Origin: Trichostrongylus colubriformis
Taxonomy: Eukaryota; Nematoda; Chromadorea; Rhabditida; Trichostrongylidae
Length of the DNA: 64,000 nucleotides
Assembly (NCBI GenBank): GCA_963978905.1
Contig: OZ022260.1
Location: forward strand, 3,523,725-3,587,724
Direction of reading: 5' to 3'
In this document: positions 46,513 to 56,527 of the stretch, piece after piece
How positions within the stretch are numbered: the first letter of the stretch is position 1
Layout of the letters: the number at the start of each line of letters is the position of its first letter
Made by a program: the position numbers and the translations under genes
The notes under the pieces: model-generated
What the model saw: the letters and a program-made list of their open reading frames with translations, nothing else
Database searches by the model: none
Told to the model about the DNA's origin: nothing

Positions 46513-47408
46513 TTAGGTTGATTCATAATAAATCGGACAAATTGACCAATTTTAATCATTGTCGTACAACTTTTTTACGACAACAGGGATTCACTTGAAA
46601 TATACTCCATCTTTATCGATGACCTTCTGCCACGGTATAGGCAGATCATGGATGCCCTTGCTCCAGAAGGCCGGAAGCTGGAGCTCGAAGAAGTTGCCGA
46701 GTGCCGCCTTGACCTCGTCGCGAGTTTTGAAGTCTTGGCCGTCCAGGTGGCGTTGGCTGTGGGAGAAAAGGTGGAAATCTGAAGGGGCCAGGTCTGGGGA
46801 GTACGGGGGGTATAGAAGTACGGTCCAACTGTACGACAGCAGCTCGGCCTTGGTCGATCTTGCGAAGTGCGTCTGTGAAAGTAGACACGTTGTCGTGCTG
46901 GAAGTAGACATGTGACCGCCGCCGTAGCGAACTTTGACATTGGCCTTCAATTCTCGTAATTGACGAACGTAGACGTCGGCGGATACTGTGGTACTTCATC
47001 GAGCAGCTCCCAGTACTCTACGCCGTGTACGCTCCACCAACCGCGGTTTTCGTCTTCGATGGAATAGTCGCCTGACGCAAACTTCGAATGCCACAACTAC
47101 AGTGTACTTCTGCCGGGGGCATGCTCCTTGTGAACTTCTATCAGATGTCTGCCGATATCCGCGGGTTCCTGGCCAGATAGCGATATAAATAGTATGACGT
47201 TGCGGATGTGGTCTCTGGACCGCTTGAAATCGTGCGGCATTCTGGCGGAATGAATTTACTTTGGAGTGATTATTTTGCGGTACTTTGAAGAGCTTTTCAT
47301 ACTCATTCCAACGGTACCTCGCGCGTCCATTTTCGTTAATTCGTTACTGAGTTATGATCTCTAGAAATCATCACTACCATTTGTCCGATTTATTATGAAT
47401 CAACCTAA
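46513..47408 (-). mobile_element. deleted mariner element, bandit-like, copy 3
   Basis: 896 bases, same ends and same internal deletion as copies 1 and 2 but inserted in the opposite orientation. TA at 46511-46512 and 47409-47410. Confidence 0.9.
46591..47092 (-). pseudogene. mariner transposase remnant (copy 3)
   Basis: The best-preserved of the three remnants at its 3' end: LLYPPYSPDLAPSDFHLFSH carries the third catalytic Asp, and GIHDLPIPWQKVIDKDG precedes the stop at 46591. The helix-turn-helix is fused to the WWSVHGVEYWELL block as in the others, and a deletion/frameshift affects the HDN region. Confidence 0.85.
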
Positions 47409-47490
47409 TATTTGGAACTTCAGCTACATCTGTTTATTTATAAGATGAACGCGTAAACAAGCGAAGACCAATGCTCTGGACAGCATAGCA

Positions 47491-47715
47491 TTAAACTGAT
47501 GATGGTGACTTATTGTTCAAATTTCCTAGTTGTACTCCTTTCATTGACATATACTGCATTTGATCGATTCTGTGATATGGGATCAGATTATTTTCCTTAT
47601 AGAATGTTCGATAATACATCCCCCTTTCAATAAACCACTTTTCAAAAACTTCTTGTGAGAATGCTGATTGATTCTGATCATTGAAGAAACCAGCAGATGC
47701 AGTGAGCAATACCAT
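47491..47715 (-). CDS. possible exon downstream of tars-1
   Basis: 74 codons, ATG 47715 to TAA 47491. The C-terminal 60 residues (FSQEVFEKWFIERGMYYRTF ... YHRIDQMQYMSMKGVQLGN) look like real protein. CAATGATCAG, ending at about 47675, could be an acceptor, making this a terminal exon. It is on the same strand as tars-1 and about 650 bases past its stop, a distance compatible with either an operon partner or an independent gene. Not recognised. Confidence 0.35.
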   Translation of the reverse strand: MVLLTASAGFFNDQNQSAFSQEVFEKWFIERGMYYRTFYKENNLIPYHRIDQMQYMSMKGVQLGNLNNKSPSSV

Positions 47716-47866
47716 ATGAAGGAGAAATTTCCCGAATTACACGTAATACCATTTACTTTCACAATTCCATATATCTACCATCAACTACAACTATTTACCA
47801 ACACTACCATTTATTACATTTACAGCCACCCAAATATTACCACAGCACCATAACTTTCCTGTCCAG

Positions 47867-48073
47867 TTAGAATGTCAAAATTGTACTTTGTGTCTGCGTA
47901 TGATAGTGCGATTTTAAATTTCGAATGATATAAGTAAGTACAAAAATCCCGATAAAATTACCGTAATTTCCAAACGTCATCTTTTTATATGAATCCCTGC
48001 AGAACCATGATGGTAAAAATGGAGTTGACTTGGGGGGTTTCATCGGAATATTGCACAGGAATCTGAGTTTCAT
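47867..48073 (-). CDS. possible small membrane protein ORF
   Basis: 68 codons from MKLRFLCNIPMKPPKSTPFL with a short hydrophobic segment (GNFIGIFVLTYIIRNL) near the C-terminus, stop at 47867. AATAAA follows on the minus strand at about 47815. It begins 290 bases after the tars-1 stop and could also simply be tars-1 3' UTR. Not recognised. Confidence 0.22.
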   Translation of the reverse strand: MKLRFLCNIPMKPPKSTPFLPSWFCRDSYKKMTFGNYGNFIGIFVLTYIIRNLKSHYHTQTQSTILTF

Positions 48074-48362
48074 TGCTTAACCCTTAATTGACTTGCTTCG
48101 CATGAATTGGCCAGAACTGAATACCCCTGAACCCTTCACAAGTATTGGGACACCGTTGACCCAATGAAAACACAGCGACTAGAGGTATTTATACGTAACA
48201 ACATTCTCCTTCAGAAAGGACACACCAAAGCTCTTACGCAATACCATTACAGAAATTACTTCGTAACACCAACAACGAACTCCCAAAAACACATAAAGCA
48301 GAGCTTACAGTGAAACAATGAACAATATAATCCCAAAACAATAGCAAGTGGTTCCATTAAAA

Positions 48363-51300
48363 TTACTCAGAGCCATTTGGAGAAATTCCCTTTGAGAATT
48401 CTTCGGCATTTTCCGTATCCTTGACGTATTCGTCCGCAAAGCGTCGGAATTTGGCCAACAGATCATCAACACTGACTTCACCTCGTACCTGAACACTCTC
48501 AACATCCTCATTGGCCATATCGATGACATGATCAAAAACGTAATAAACGTAATAAAAACTCATTTCCCGTGCATGATACCTTCAAGTACGCTAGCACTCA
48601 AGAGCAATCATGATACGACATCTCATGTGAATAAAGGAAGTAAATCTAACCGCATTATCTCTTGTGCGAACATTCACTGTGCCATTTTCAACTTCCCTTT
48701 GTCCAACAACGAGAATAAAATTGAACTGAGCAAGTTGGGCATTTCGAATCTGCTTGTTCAACGTATCTGAGCAATCTTCATCGAATTCAACCTGAATACG
48801 TTGCTCGACACATTTTCAACATCGACTGTACAGTAAGAATGAATAGAAGAGCAGAAGAAAATTACCTCAAAACCTGCATTGTACAGCTTCTCTTTCACTT
48901 GTCTTGCGTAAGGGTTCACTGATTCATGAACAGTAATAACTTTTGCCTAGAAACACTCAGTATAGTAATAACTTTTGCCTGAACGAAACACTCAGTCTCT
49001 TAAGGTTTATATCTACTGGCTATCAGACTCGAAGCAAGACTAACCTGTCGGGGAGATAACCAAAATGGCCATTTTCCACCATAGTTTTCAGTTAAAATAG
49101 CTGTCATCCTTTCGACAGAACCCAGCACTGCACGATGAATCATCACCGGCCGTTGCTTCTCGCCTTTTTCACTGAAAGAAGCGTGCATTCAGTAACAACA
49201 CAATGTTCATGATGCCAAATCAGCATTTAGGATGTGCACATAGTTAGTGACCGCAACTGACGTGACTGTCCGGAAGTCCGTGCGATCTATAAGCTGACGC
49301 GTCGAGCGCGCCAAATCAGCAACCCTAACAGTTTAGTGGTCGAGGGGCCTCTGTTGCGAAAGCATTGTGTCAACCAACTGTTGAGATTGCGATCGTGGAG
49401 AACTGTTAAGATTGCGATCGTGAATGCGAATTGAAGGGAGTTTTCTTCTTACCGCTCAAAATGAAAAAAAACCAAAAAAATGAACCGAATAGGTCGAGGA
49501 GGTCACGTGAGAAAAAGCAGAAAAACCCGTGACGACTTTTCGAATACAGAAGAGACGTGCCTGATCTCGCACAAAAAGATTCATAAGGACAGAACATCCA
49601 AGAACGTACTCAAAATAACTCAAATCGAATCGCTGAGGCAATTGGAAATCGAGCTGAATCGTTGCGCATTGATGATTACGTCTTAATGCATCTTGAATAC
49701 TGATATCAATCTGTAACGAAGACTAATTTATGAAGCGTAACTATCAAAGCATGAAAGTATTAGCGTACTTTAGGTCCATAAAAAGCGCCATCTCCTTCAT
49801 TCAATTTCCAAGGCCTTCCACTCTCGTTCAGGGCGGCTTTGAGATCACTCTCGGCTTCGTTCCATGTCTATAATGAAATTCCAGCAAATGCTTGGAGCTC
49901 TTCCCATACAACATAACAGAAATACACAAAAACTCACCGAGAGGTCTCCGAGAAAGCCTTCCGGCCGTGTAGCGAGATTTAGTTTGAATGTGAACCCAAA
50001 CACTTTTTCATAGCAGAAGGACAAGAAGTCAAGGCAACCCTGCAACAGGCTCTATGAATCGAATAAAAGCATAACTGAATGATAACTGGGTCAATGTCTT
50101 AAATTCAAAAATATTATAAGGCTGGAATAATGGCATACTATATCAGTGCTAACCGTTTCAATCTGCTCTCCCAACACTACAGGTTTTCACACATGCAGAG
50201 TTTTTTTTACTTTTACATTACATTTTACATTTTAATTCGTCAAAGTGAGATAAAGCATCTAACAATTAGAAAAATATCAGGGCCGAACCCTTCCCGCTTC
50301 CAACAACCGCACAAGTCAATCAATTAAATAGCATAACCACGATTTTAACTATCGCACGCAGTGCTCCTGAACAAATAATAGAAATGCTAGCTCTTGGCGC
50401 AGGAGGAAGATATCCAATCTATAATCAGCTAAACATGAAATAAAACAGGAGTTCATAAGAGAAACATAAGAACCAAATAGATAATACTTATTTGATGCAT
50501 CCTGAGCCTCCTTTCAGCCATGAAAGGCAAAAAACTGTGCGGTCGCACTGCGACTAGCACTGACTATACTGACACCACACGCAATCGAGCATCCTCCTCT
50601 CCTATTCCCGTGGCATTACCCTCTAGAAACGCCACGTTGTTCAGCCAGTATGCAAAAACAATAGAGTACGGTAACCGAGACCGAAGTTAGCCATGAGAAA
50701 AAGAACTCGTGATATGGCCACGACTCGAGGTACGTAGTATAAAGAGTACGAAAACATAAAAATACCAAAAAAAAAGAAAAAATGGGAAGAAATATGTGCC
50801 TGATACCTTAATTTCTTCCCAAATTTGATCTCTACGGCAGAAGATATGAGCATCGTCTTGTTGGAAACGACGGACACGAATTAATCCTGTCAGAGCGCCA
50901 GACATCTCATTTCTGAGAACATCAAATAACATAATATGAATTCGTAACTGGAAAACAGATCTGATATTTGTGCTAGTTCACAAATATACATACTCTACAT
51001 AATCTGAGATATCACTTACAAGTTAAAACATAATTTCAATTATTAGAAAACTTAATTAGCTTTCGAGATTATTGCCTTAAAAGCTACCGATTCACTTACC
51101 TGTGCAAAACACCAAAGTCAGCATATCTGATAGGCAGCTCGTTATGAGTACGAGGTTGGTGGCTGTACATCAGACAATGCCCAGGACAATTCATCGGCTT
51201 CAAACCGAATTGCTCCTTCTCAACTTCAAACCTGGGCTCAGGAAAGAATATGTGCGTAATACAAACCAGTAGAAACATCGAAATTTGAACTACCTACCTG

Positions 51301-54217
51301 AACATGTCTTCCGCGTAGTGCTGCCAATGACCAGATGTCTCCCACAATCTACTGTTGTACATATTCGGTGTTATTACCTTAAAGCTCTATCTTAAGATTC
51401 ACAAACATTGAAAAAACCTACGATAATCACTAACCTCAGTAAAACCACGCTTTCGATACTCTTTCCGGATGAAGTTCACCAAGGTATTGTATATATGAGC
51501 ACCTTTAGGATACCAAAAAGCAGATCCAGGTGACAGTGGATTGAAGAAGAATAGCTCTTGATCTCGACCCAGCTTACGATGATCGCGTTTAGCAGCCTCT
51601 TCCTTCAATGATTTTGATTATAAAGCATAGACATTGATGCGACGTTTTAAACGTATCAGACAAATAAACAAATCAATGAAAAGATGAAACAAACAATCAA
51701 GACGGAAATTCATCAACCTGGAACTTCTGCCACTCCTTCAACTGTTTCGGATCCGGGAACGAAATTCCATAAACCCGCTGCAGACTTTCAGCATCCGCTT
51801 TTCCCTCCCAATATGATGAAGATGCTTTCGTGATTTGCATAGCCTTCAATATAAAAAGGTTAGTGCAATTTGAGAAGGATTTTCCCCCGATAAAATCAAG
51901 AAACCTTGATCTTTCCTGTGTGTCGTACGTGCGGTCCACGACAAAGATCAATAAGCGGTCCACAACGGTACACAGTAGTTTTGGGAGTATTGATCTTCTC
52001 TTTAATTATACGCACCTAAAAACTATGCAGTTAGACGCATCTAGTTCCTCGAAAACTTCCATTGCACCTGCGAACCCAACTGTAACCTCATCAAATGAAG
52101 CGAAGCGACGACCTGTAAGACATGTTGACCACCAAGTGAGCCGTACTTACCAAAGTGCCCTCTACGCGACCGTGCGCTCGGTATTCTCATATTGCGATTC
52201 TACTCCTTTCGCTTCAACATATAAAACAACTATACCTTAAACTCGTTGTACTTAAACATCTCTAACAGATCTTCTTTCGTCATTTCCAATCGCTCAAATG
52301 GTTGTTTATCCTGGAAATAAACGACACCTCGAAAGGAAATAGTAGTACGAATAATAATGTCTGAGGAAGAAATGAAGGAAATGACAAACCTTGATGGCGC
52401 ACTTTACAATTTGATCGAGATTTTGAAAATCATCTTGAGAAATGGTCAGATTCTGTAACAAAAGGTATGAAAACATCTAGAAAACTACAAGTAAAAAAGA
52501 GCGATAAGCTCACATCATGCCACATATCGTAATAAAAGCCCTCCTCAATGGGTGGACCATAACACAGGTGACCGCCACAGTATCGTTCCATCGCTTCTCC
52601 GAGAATATGTGCTGAGCTGTGCCAGAAAACCTAAATCCATCACCCTGCATAGAATCAACTGACAGCAAAGACTGCACTGTTTACCTGCTTCGCCTCATCG
52701 TCATCGAATTTCAGCAGCTGTAACGTGGCATCACCTTCGAACGGTCGATCAAGATCCCAAACCTGATGTTCAAAAGATATCATAAGGAAATCGAAAGGAT
52801 AAATATTCCGAAAAACTGCAACTTACATCTCCATTGACTTTAGCAATCACGGTGTTCTCTGCGAGGCCCTTCGAGATTTTCTCAGCAATCTGTAGAGGTG
52901 TTGTTCGCCACGCTTCCGCGTCAAATTGCTTGCCATCCGGTAGGGTAATTTTGACCGGTGTTGGCTTCTAAATCGAATTCCGAATTAATAAGATGAACAA
53001 AGCTATCTTAAACCGCACATGGATGTACACTATTTGATAAGATAAATATCTGACAATGACGAGTAAATGGGTGCAAATGGTGTTCAAATCCCGCACCAAC
53101 GCCCGCCCAGGCCAACGAAGCCTTCCATCCCTTCGGGGTCGGTTAATTGTACAGACTCGTCTGGGAGGATAAACACACTGACTTTTACATAGGTTGACCC
53201 CCGCAAGCCATTGTTAGGCAAATTGATTTACCTCCCAACACCTTCTCAATGGAGCTAGAAGGCGCGGCGCATCCACAAAAATGGATTGATCAAGGTCAAG
53301 AACTTTATCCATTATCCTCCGAAGAGTAATACACAACTATTGGGCGCCACATGGATGCAGGAGGGAGCACAGAAGGTTCATCCATCTCGGAGCTTCCTCC
53401 TATTTTTGACTCAGGTGATATCCACATATCCTGGCTCGCAATTATTTATTCCTATTTGTTTTCACTTTCGGTGGCTTGTTACAACTGTTTAGAATGTTTC
53501 AATATGTGAATTCGATACAAGGATCTGAAATGCCCATACCCACTTAGCGCCGATATCCAATTTGAACAAGGATGTACCCTATTAAGATTCCATCCATCCT
53601 ACAGATAAACTAAATAAAGTAAAGGGTATTGATTGACTGTGATTGCTTAACCGCCGATCTGTGTACATTTGCAGCCGACGAATGGATATTGGAATAAAAT
53701 CATAATCCCGTGTGTTCTAAAGGACCAACTAGCGCATTCTCAGAGAATCCTTGTAAAAGGTTATAGATAACGTAAAGTTCATGCAAGCTAATTTCATAAT
53801 AATCATTCGACTATACTGCGCGAAATGGGTATTTTTTTGAAAGACAAACCTTTTGGGCTATTTCAGCCTTGTATTCTGCCATAAGTCTATCCCACATATC
53901 GATACGTTTTTGGATAAACTCTGGCCATGGTTTCAACTCCGTCGGCGCCATAGACACCTTAGCCTTAAAAAACACGTAAATAATATATTGCAGAGATTAA
54001 CCAACTATTAAGTTTGAGATAGTCTCACCTCTTTCTGGAGTGGAACATTCTCTTTCAGATAGTCAGCAACCATTTTCGATGGTGAAGCCACTGATGAAGA
54101 ACAATATCTTGCTTGTGATTTTTGAACAGACGCTAAACGTCGCCCGAACAGTACGGATACAGCACGAACTGAATTCGTTGTGGGAGCCAAGGAGAGGCTT
54201 GCTCTGAACGAATGCAT
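48363..54217 (-). CDS. tars-1: threonyl-tRNA synthetase, 20 exons, complete
   Basis: Charges tRNA-Thr with threonine. Exons (minus order): 54217-54029, 53963-53850, 52967-52827, 52762-52685, 52630-52514, 52452-52390, 52310-52236, 52015-51905, 51843-51718, 51602-51435, 51377-51298, 51231-51100, 50912-50807, 50039-49938, 49867-49769, 49710-49610, 49171-49045, 48946-48866, 48791-48651, 48488-48363. Total 2277 bases, 758 residues; every junction has GT/AG and consistent phase. Residues 1-48 look like a mitochondrial presequence, with a second Met at 49 for a cytosolic form. TGS domain in exon 3 (about 102-148); HSSAH editing motif at 178-182; zinc and active-site residues by homology Cys436 (MNCPGHC), His487 (QDDAHIF), His613 ([13 protein letters not shown]); anticodon-binding domain in exons 18-20. 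Intron 2 (882 bases) carries a SINE. Confidence 0.97.
48905..48990. repeat. small duplication at an exon border of tars-1
   Basis: AGTAATAACTTTTGCCT plus AGAAACACTCAGTAT is repeated about 37 bases on, so the start of exon 18 and its acceptor region exist twice. Only the copy at 48946 keeps the frame as read here. Confidence 0.6.
53066..53325 (+). mobile_element. tRNA-derived SINE, copy 2 (in tars-1 intron 2)
   Basis: B box TGTTCAAATCC (53080) followed by GAAGCCTTCCATCCC, AGACTCGTCTGGGAGGAT, GGCGCGGCGCATCC and the tail CAAGAACTTTATCC, all as in 43566-43855. The A box region is decayed. Orientation is opposite to tars-1. Confidence 0.7.
53722..53812 (+). repeat. 90-base direct repeat, copy in tars-1 intron 2
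   Basis: CTAAAGGACCAACTAGCGCA ... GCTAATTTCATAATA; one base differs from 54383-54473 (GTAAAG versus GTGAAG). Confidence 0.9.
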
Positions 54218-54382
54218 TTACCATAACACCAAAAAATGCGTTGGCGAATCTTCCATGCGGATTTTAGCGCTCTATTCTAGATGGATCACACACGGCACAG
54301 GACTCGGCAAATAGAGAAGTAATCTGAAGCGTTAAAAAAAACTACATGTGCTGATATCGACTGATGAATCGATTCAGTTCTA

Positions 54383-54473
54383 TAGTTCTAAAGGACCAAC
54401 TAGCGCATTCTCAGAGAATCCTTGTAAAAGGTTATAGATAACGTGAAGTTCATGCAAGCTAATTTCATAATAG
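54383..54473 (+). repeat. 90-base direct repeat, copy upstream of tars-1
   Basis: Second copy, starting 166 bases upstream of the tars-1 ATG; its right end stops where the palindromic element at 54474 begins. Confidence 0.9.
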
Positions 54474-54871
54474 GTGCTACTGGAGTTGGGGGGTGGCCAG
54501 CGCACTGTGCTCTGCGTCTCTAACGCAGGGATAGAGCGCAGAGAAGCCATAGCGCTAGCCGAATCGGCTTCGAATACTGCATAGAAACGATTCTAATGAA
54601 GCAAATTCGTGCTTTTTTCCCATCCTATGTTAGCCTAAGCCTTGGGGAAGGAGATTCCCTTTCCCTAGGCTTAGGCGAATATGCGTAAGTGGTTGTTTAG
54701 TCTAGTTGAAGTGAATTTCTCGTTATATTCTGATGGAGGAATAGTTTGATTGTTTTTTCAGTTAGTTAGCTGTATCTAGGCATAAAATAACCTTGAGAGT
54801 GCCTATAAACAGAAATTGGGCGCTACTTATGCTTTTGTCGAGTGGCCCCCCCCCCCAACTCCAGTAGCGCC
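54474..54871. repeat. MITE with GGYGCTACTGGAGTTGG ends
   Basis: Left end GGTGCTACTGGAGTTGGGG, right end CCCCAACTCCAGTAGCGCC: inverted repeats of about 20 bases. The interior holds a palindrome, GCCTAAGCC..GGAAGG mirrored by CCTTTCCC..TAGGCTTAGGC (54630-54674). No target duplication is evident. Confidence 0.75.
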
Positions 54872-54950
54872 AAAAATCACTGTTATTCTAAAACATCGGA
54901 AAGCTTGGCTTTAACAGCAAAATTTATAGGAACTTTGTGCTATGTTAATG

Positions 54951-55117
54951 AAGAGGGGGGACATTTGCACGCCAAAGCATCATTGAAGTGTCAAACTTGT
55001 CAAACGTTGAACTATGACAGGCGTTTACATGTCTAACGTTTATGTAACATGTCCCAGATCCATCATGTGAAGAGCCTTGCCCTGTATCAGCGCGTTTTCT
55101 GAAATGCCCCTCCCCTA
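54951..55117. repeat. G/C-run-tipped MITE family E, copy 3
   Basis: GAGGGGGGACATTTGC to CTGAAATGCCCCTCCCC, containing GTGTCAAACTTGTCAAACGT as in the copy at 27563. Confidence 0.6.
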
Positions 55118-55340
55118 GAACAGCACCAAGAACTTCTTGAAAAAAATTGCCTAAATTTCGAAGCACTCAGTGGGATGAGTGGAATATAAAGATGAGAAGT
55201 ACACATTGAAATATTAGCTGGGAAACACTCAAGACGTTCTACAATCACTCTCTTGAATTAAAGACTACCAACTGAACTATTTTGTTCAAAAACACGACAA
55301 AAAAAACTAGTTGGCTAACTTCTAACACAAGTACAGGCTA

Positions 55341-56331
55341 ACGAAGGGGAGAAGAACTTAAACGGCAAAATGTGACATTGCTCTCCCCGGTGCGGTCGCG
55401 TCGCGGCTTTCGTACTGGAGCATATTATCTCCCCAAGCGCGCTAATCTTCCATGCCATGTGGTTCTGCTTGAGGTAGAATGACTTCGGAATCGTCGTTCA
55501 ACACCCATTATTGCTATAGTCAACACTGTTCGGGTCAAATAATGTCGGGGGGGGGGAAACGCAACCTTGCGTTAACGTCGAAGTTCCTTTCCCTCCCTAG
55601 GCTTAGGCTAAAATTGATATCCCCTCCCCTCACATGAAAAAGCATCTGTCAAAGCACAGGTTTCATCTGCTTCAGCCTAAGCCTAGGGAAGGAAAGAAGC
55701 TTTGAGGTGGGTGGAAATTTTGCGTCTCTCCCTCCCCCTCCCCCCACCCGACTTTATTTGACCCCACTGTTCATCAAGAAACGTGTTCAACAAATCAAAT
55801 CAATTCAACAAATATCACATAAAAAATATCACATAAAAAACCACTCTACAGCTTCAGTTCTGAAAAACCTGGAAATCTATGCTAGTTCCGATGACTTGAA
55901 TTAAAGCAACAACAATATGAAGCATATCAGAAAACCAATACCGCTCAACATAACAGGTCTTAAGACTCAGAGGACCCTTGGCATAAAAGATTTTCTAAAA
56001 GCATTTTGATAGCGCACGCGCAGTCAATGGAAACAACGCAAGGGGTAGTGAAAACAATTCGCATCTTCTTAGAAAAGTGGCAAATCCTGCACTATACACT
56101 ATAAAGACAGTGCACGTTTTTGATAAAGTACACTTCAGAGAAAAGATATTACCACAATAAGCAGCAAATGGAAAGGTAACGAGGAAAACTACCACTCCCA
56201 GTTAAAAGCAGATTAACGGCATGGAGATTAGCGCTCAGAGGAGATAATATGCTCCAGTACGAAAGCCGCGACGCAACCGCACTGGGGAGAGCAATGTCAC
56301 ATTTTGCCGTTTAAGTTCTTCTACGAAGGGG
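55341..56331. mobile_element. Mutator-like MITE with 9-base target duplication
   Basis: The element 55350-56322 (973 bases) is bracketed by ACGAAGGGG at 55341-55349 and 56323-56331. Terminal inverted repeats of about 110 bases begin AGAAGAACTTAAACGGCAAA and include GTGACATTGCTCTCCCC and GGCTTTCGTACTGGAGC, with very few mismatches. A 9-base duplication plus long terminal repeats fits the Mutator superfamily. No transposase. A second element is inserted at 55532-55764. Confidence 0.9.
55524..55772. mobile_element. hAT-like MITE nested in the Mutator-like element
   Basis: The element 55532-55764 (233 bases) has ends GGGTCAAATAATGTCGGG and CCCGACTTTATTTGACCC and is bracketed by CACTGTTC at 55524-55531 and 55765-55772. 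An 8-base duplication is typical of hAT elements. The interior palindrome is CCCTAGGCTTAGGCT mirrored by AGCCTAAGCCTAGGG. Non-coding. Confidence 0.9.
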
Positions 56332-56527
56332 GCAGCGTTTCCTTACCGGAGGAGTTTAGCGCAATTCGTCATTAGTGAACTATTTACGGACATTATCCTC
56401 TAATAGACGACACTCGTCGACGTTCGTCCGTCACATGCTATTTTTCGGAAAATGTTTTTTTACAAGGCTTTTCCAAACAAGTGTAGCTAATAAAGAAGGA
56501 GAGACTTATATAGGCCAAGGAGGTGGA

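Noticed and set aside
54625..54680. Interstitial telomere
   Set aside because: At most two TTAGGC-like units; kept only as a motif observation.
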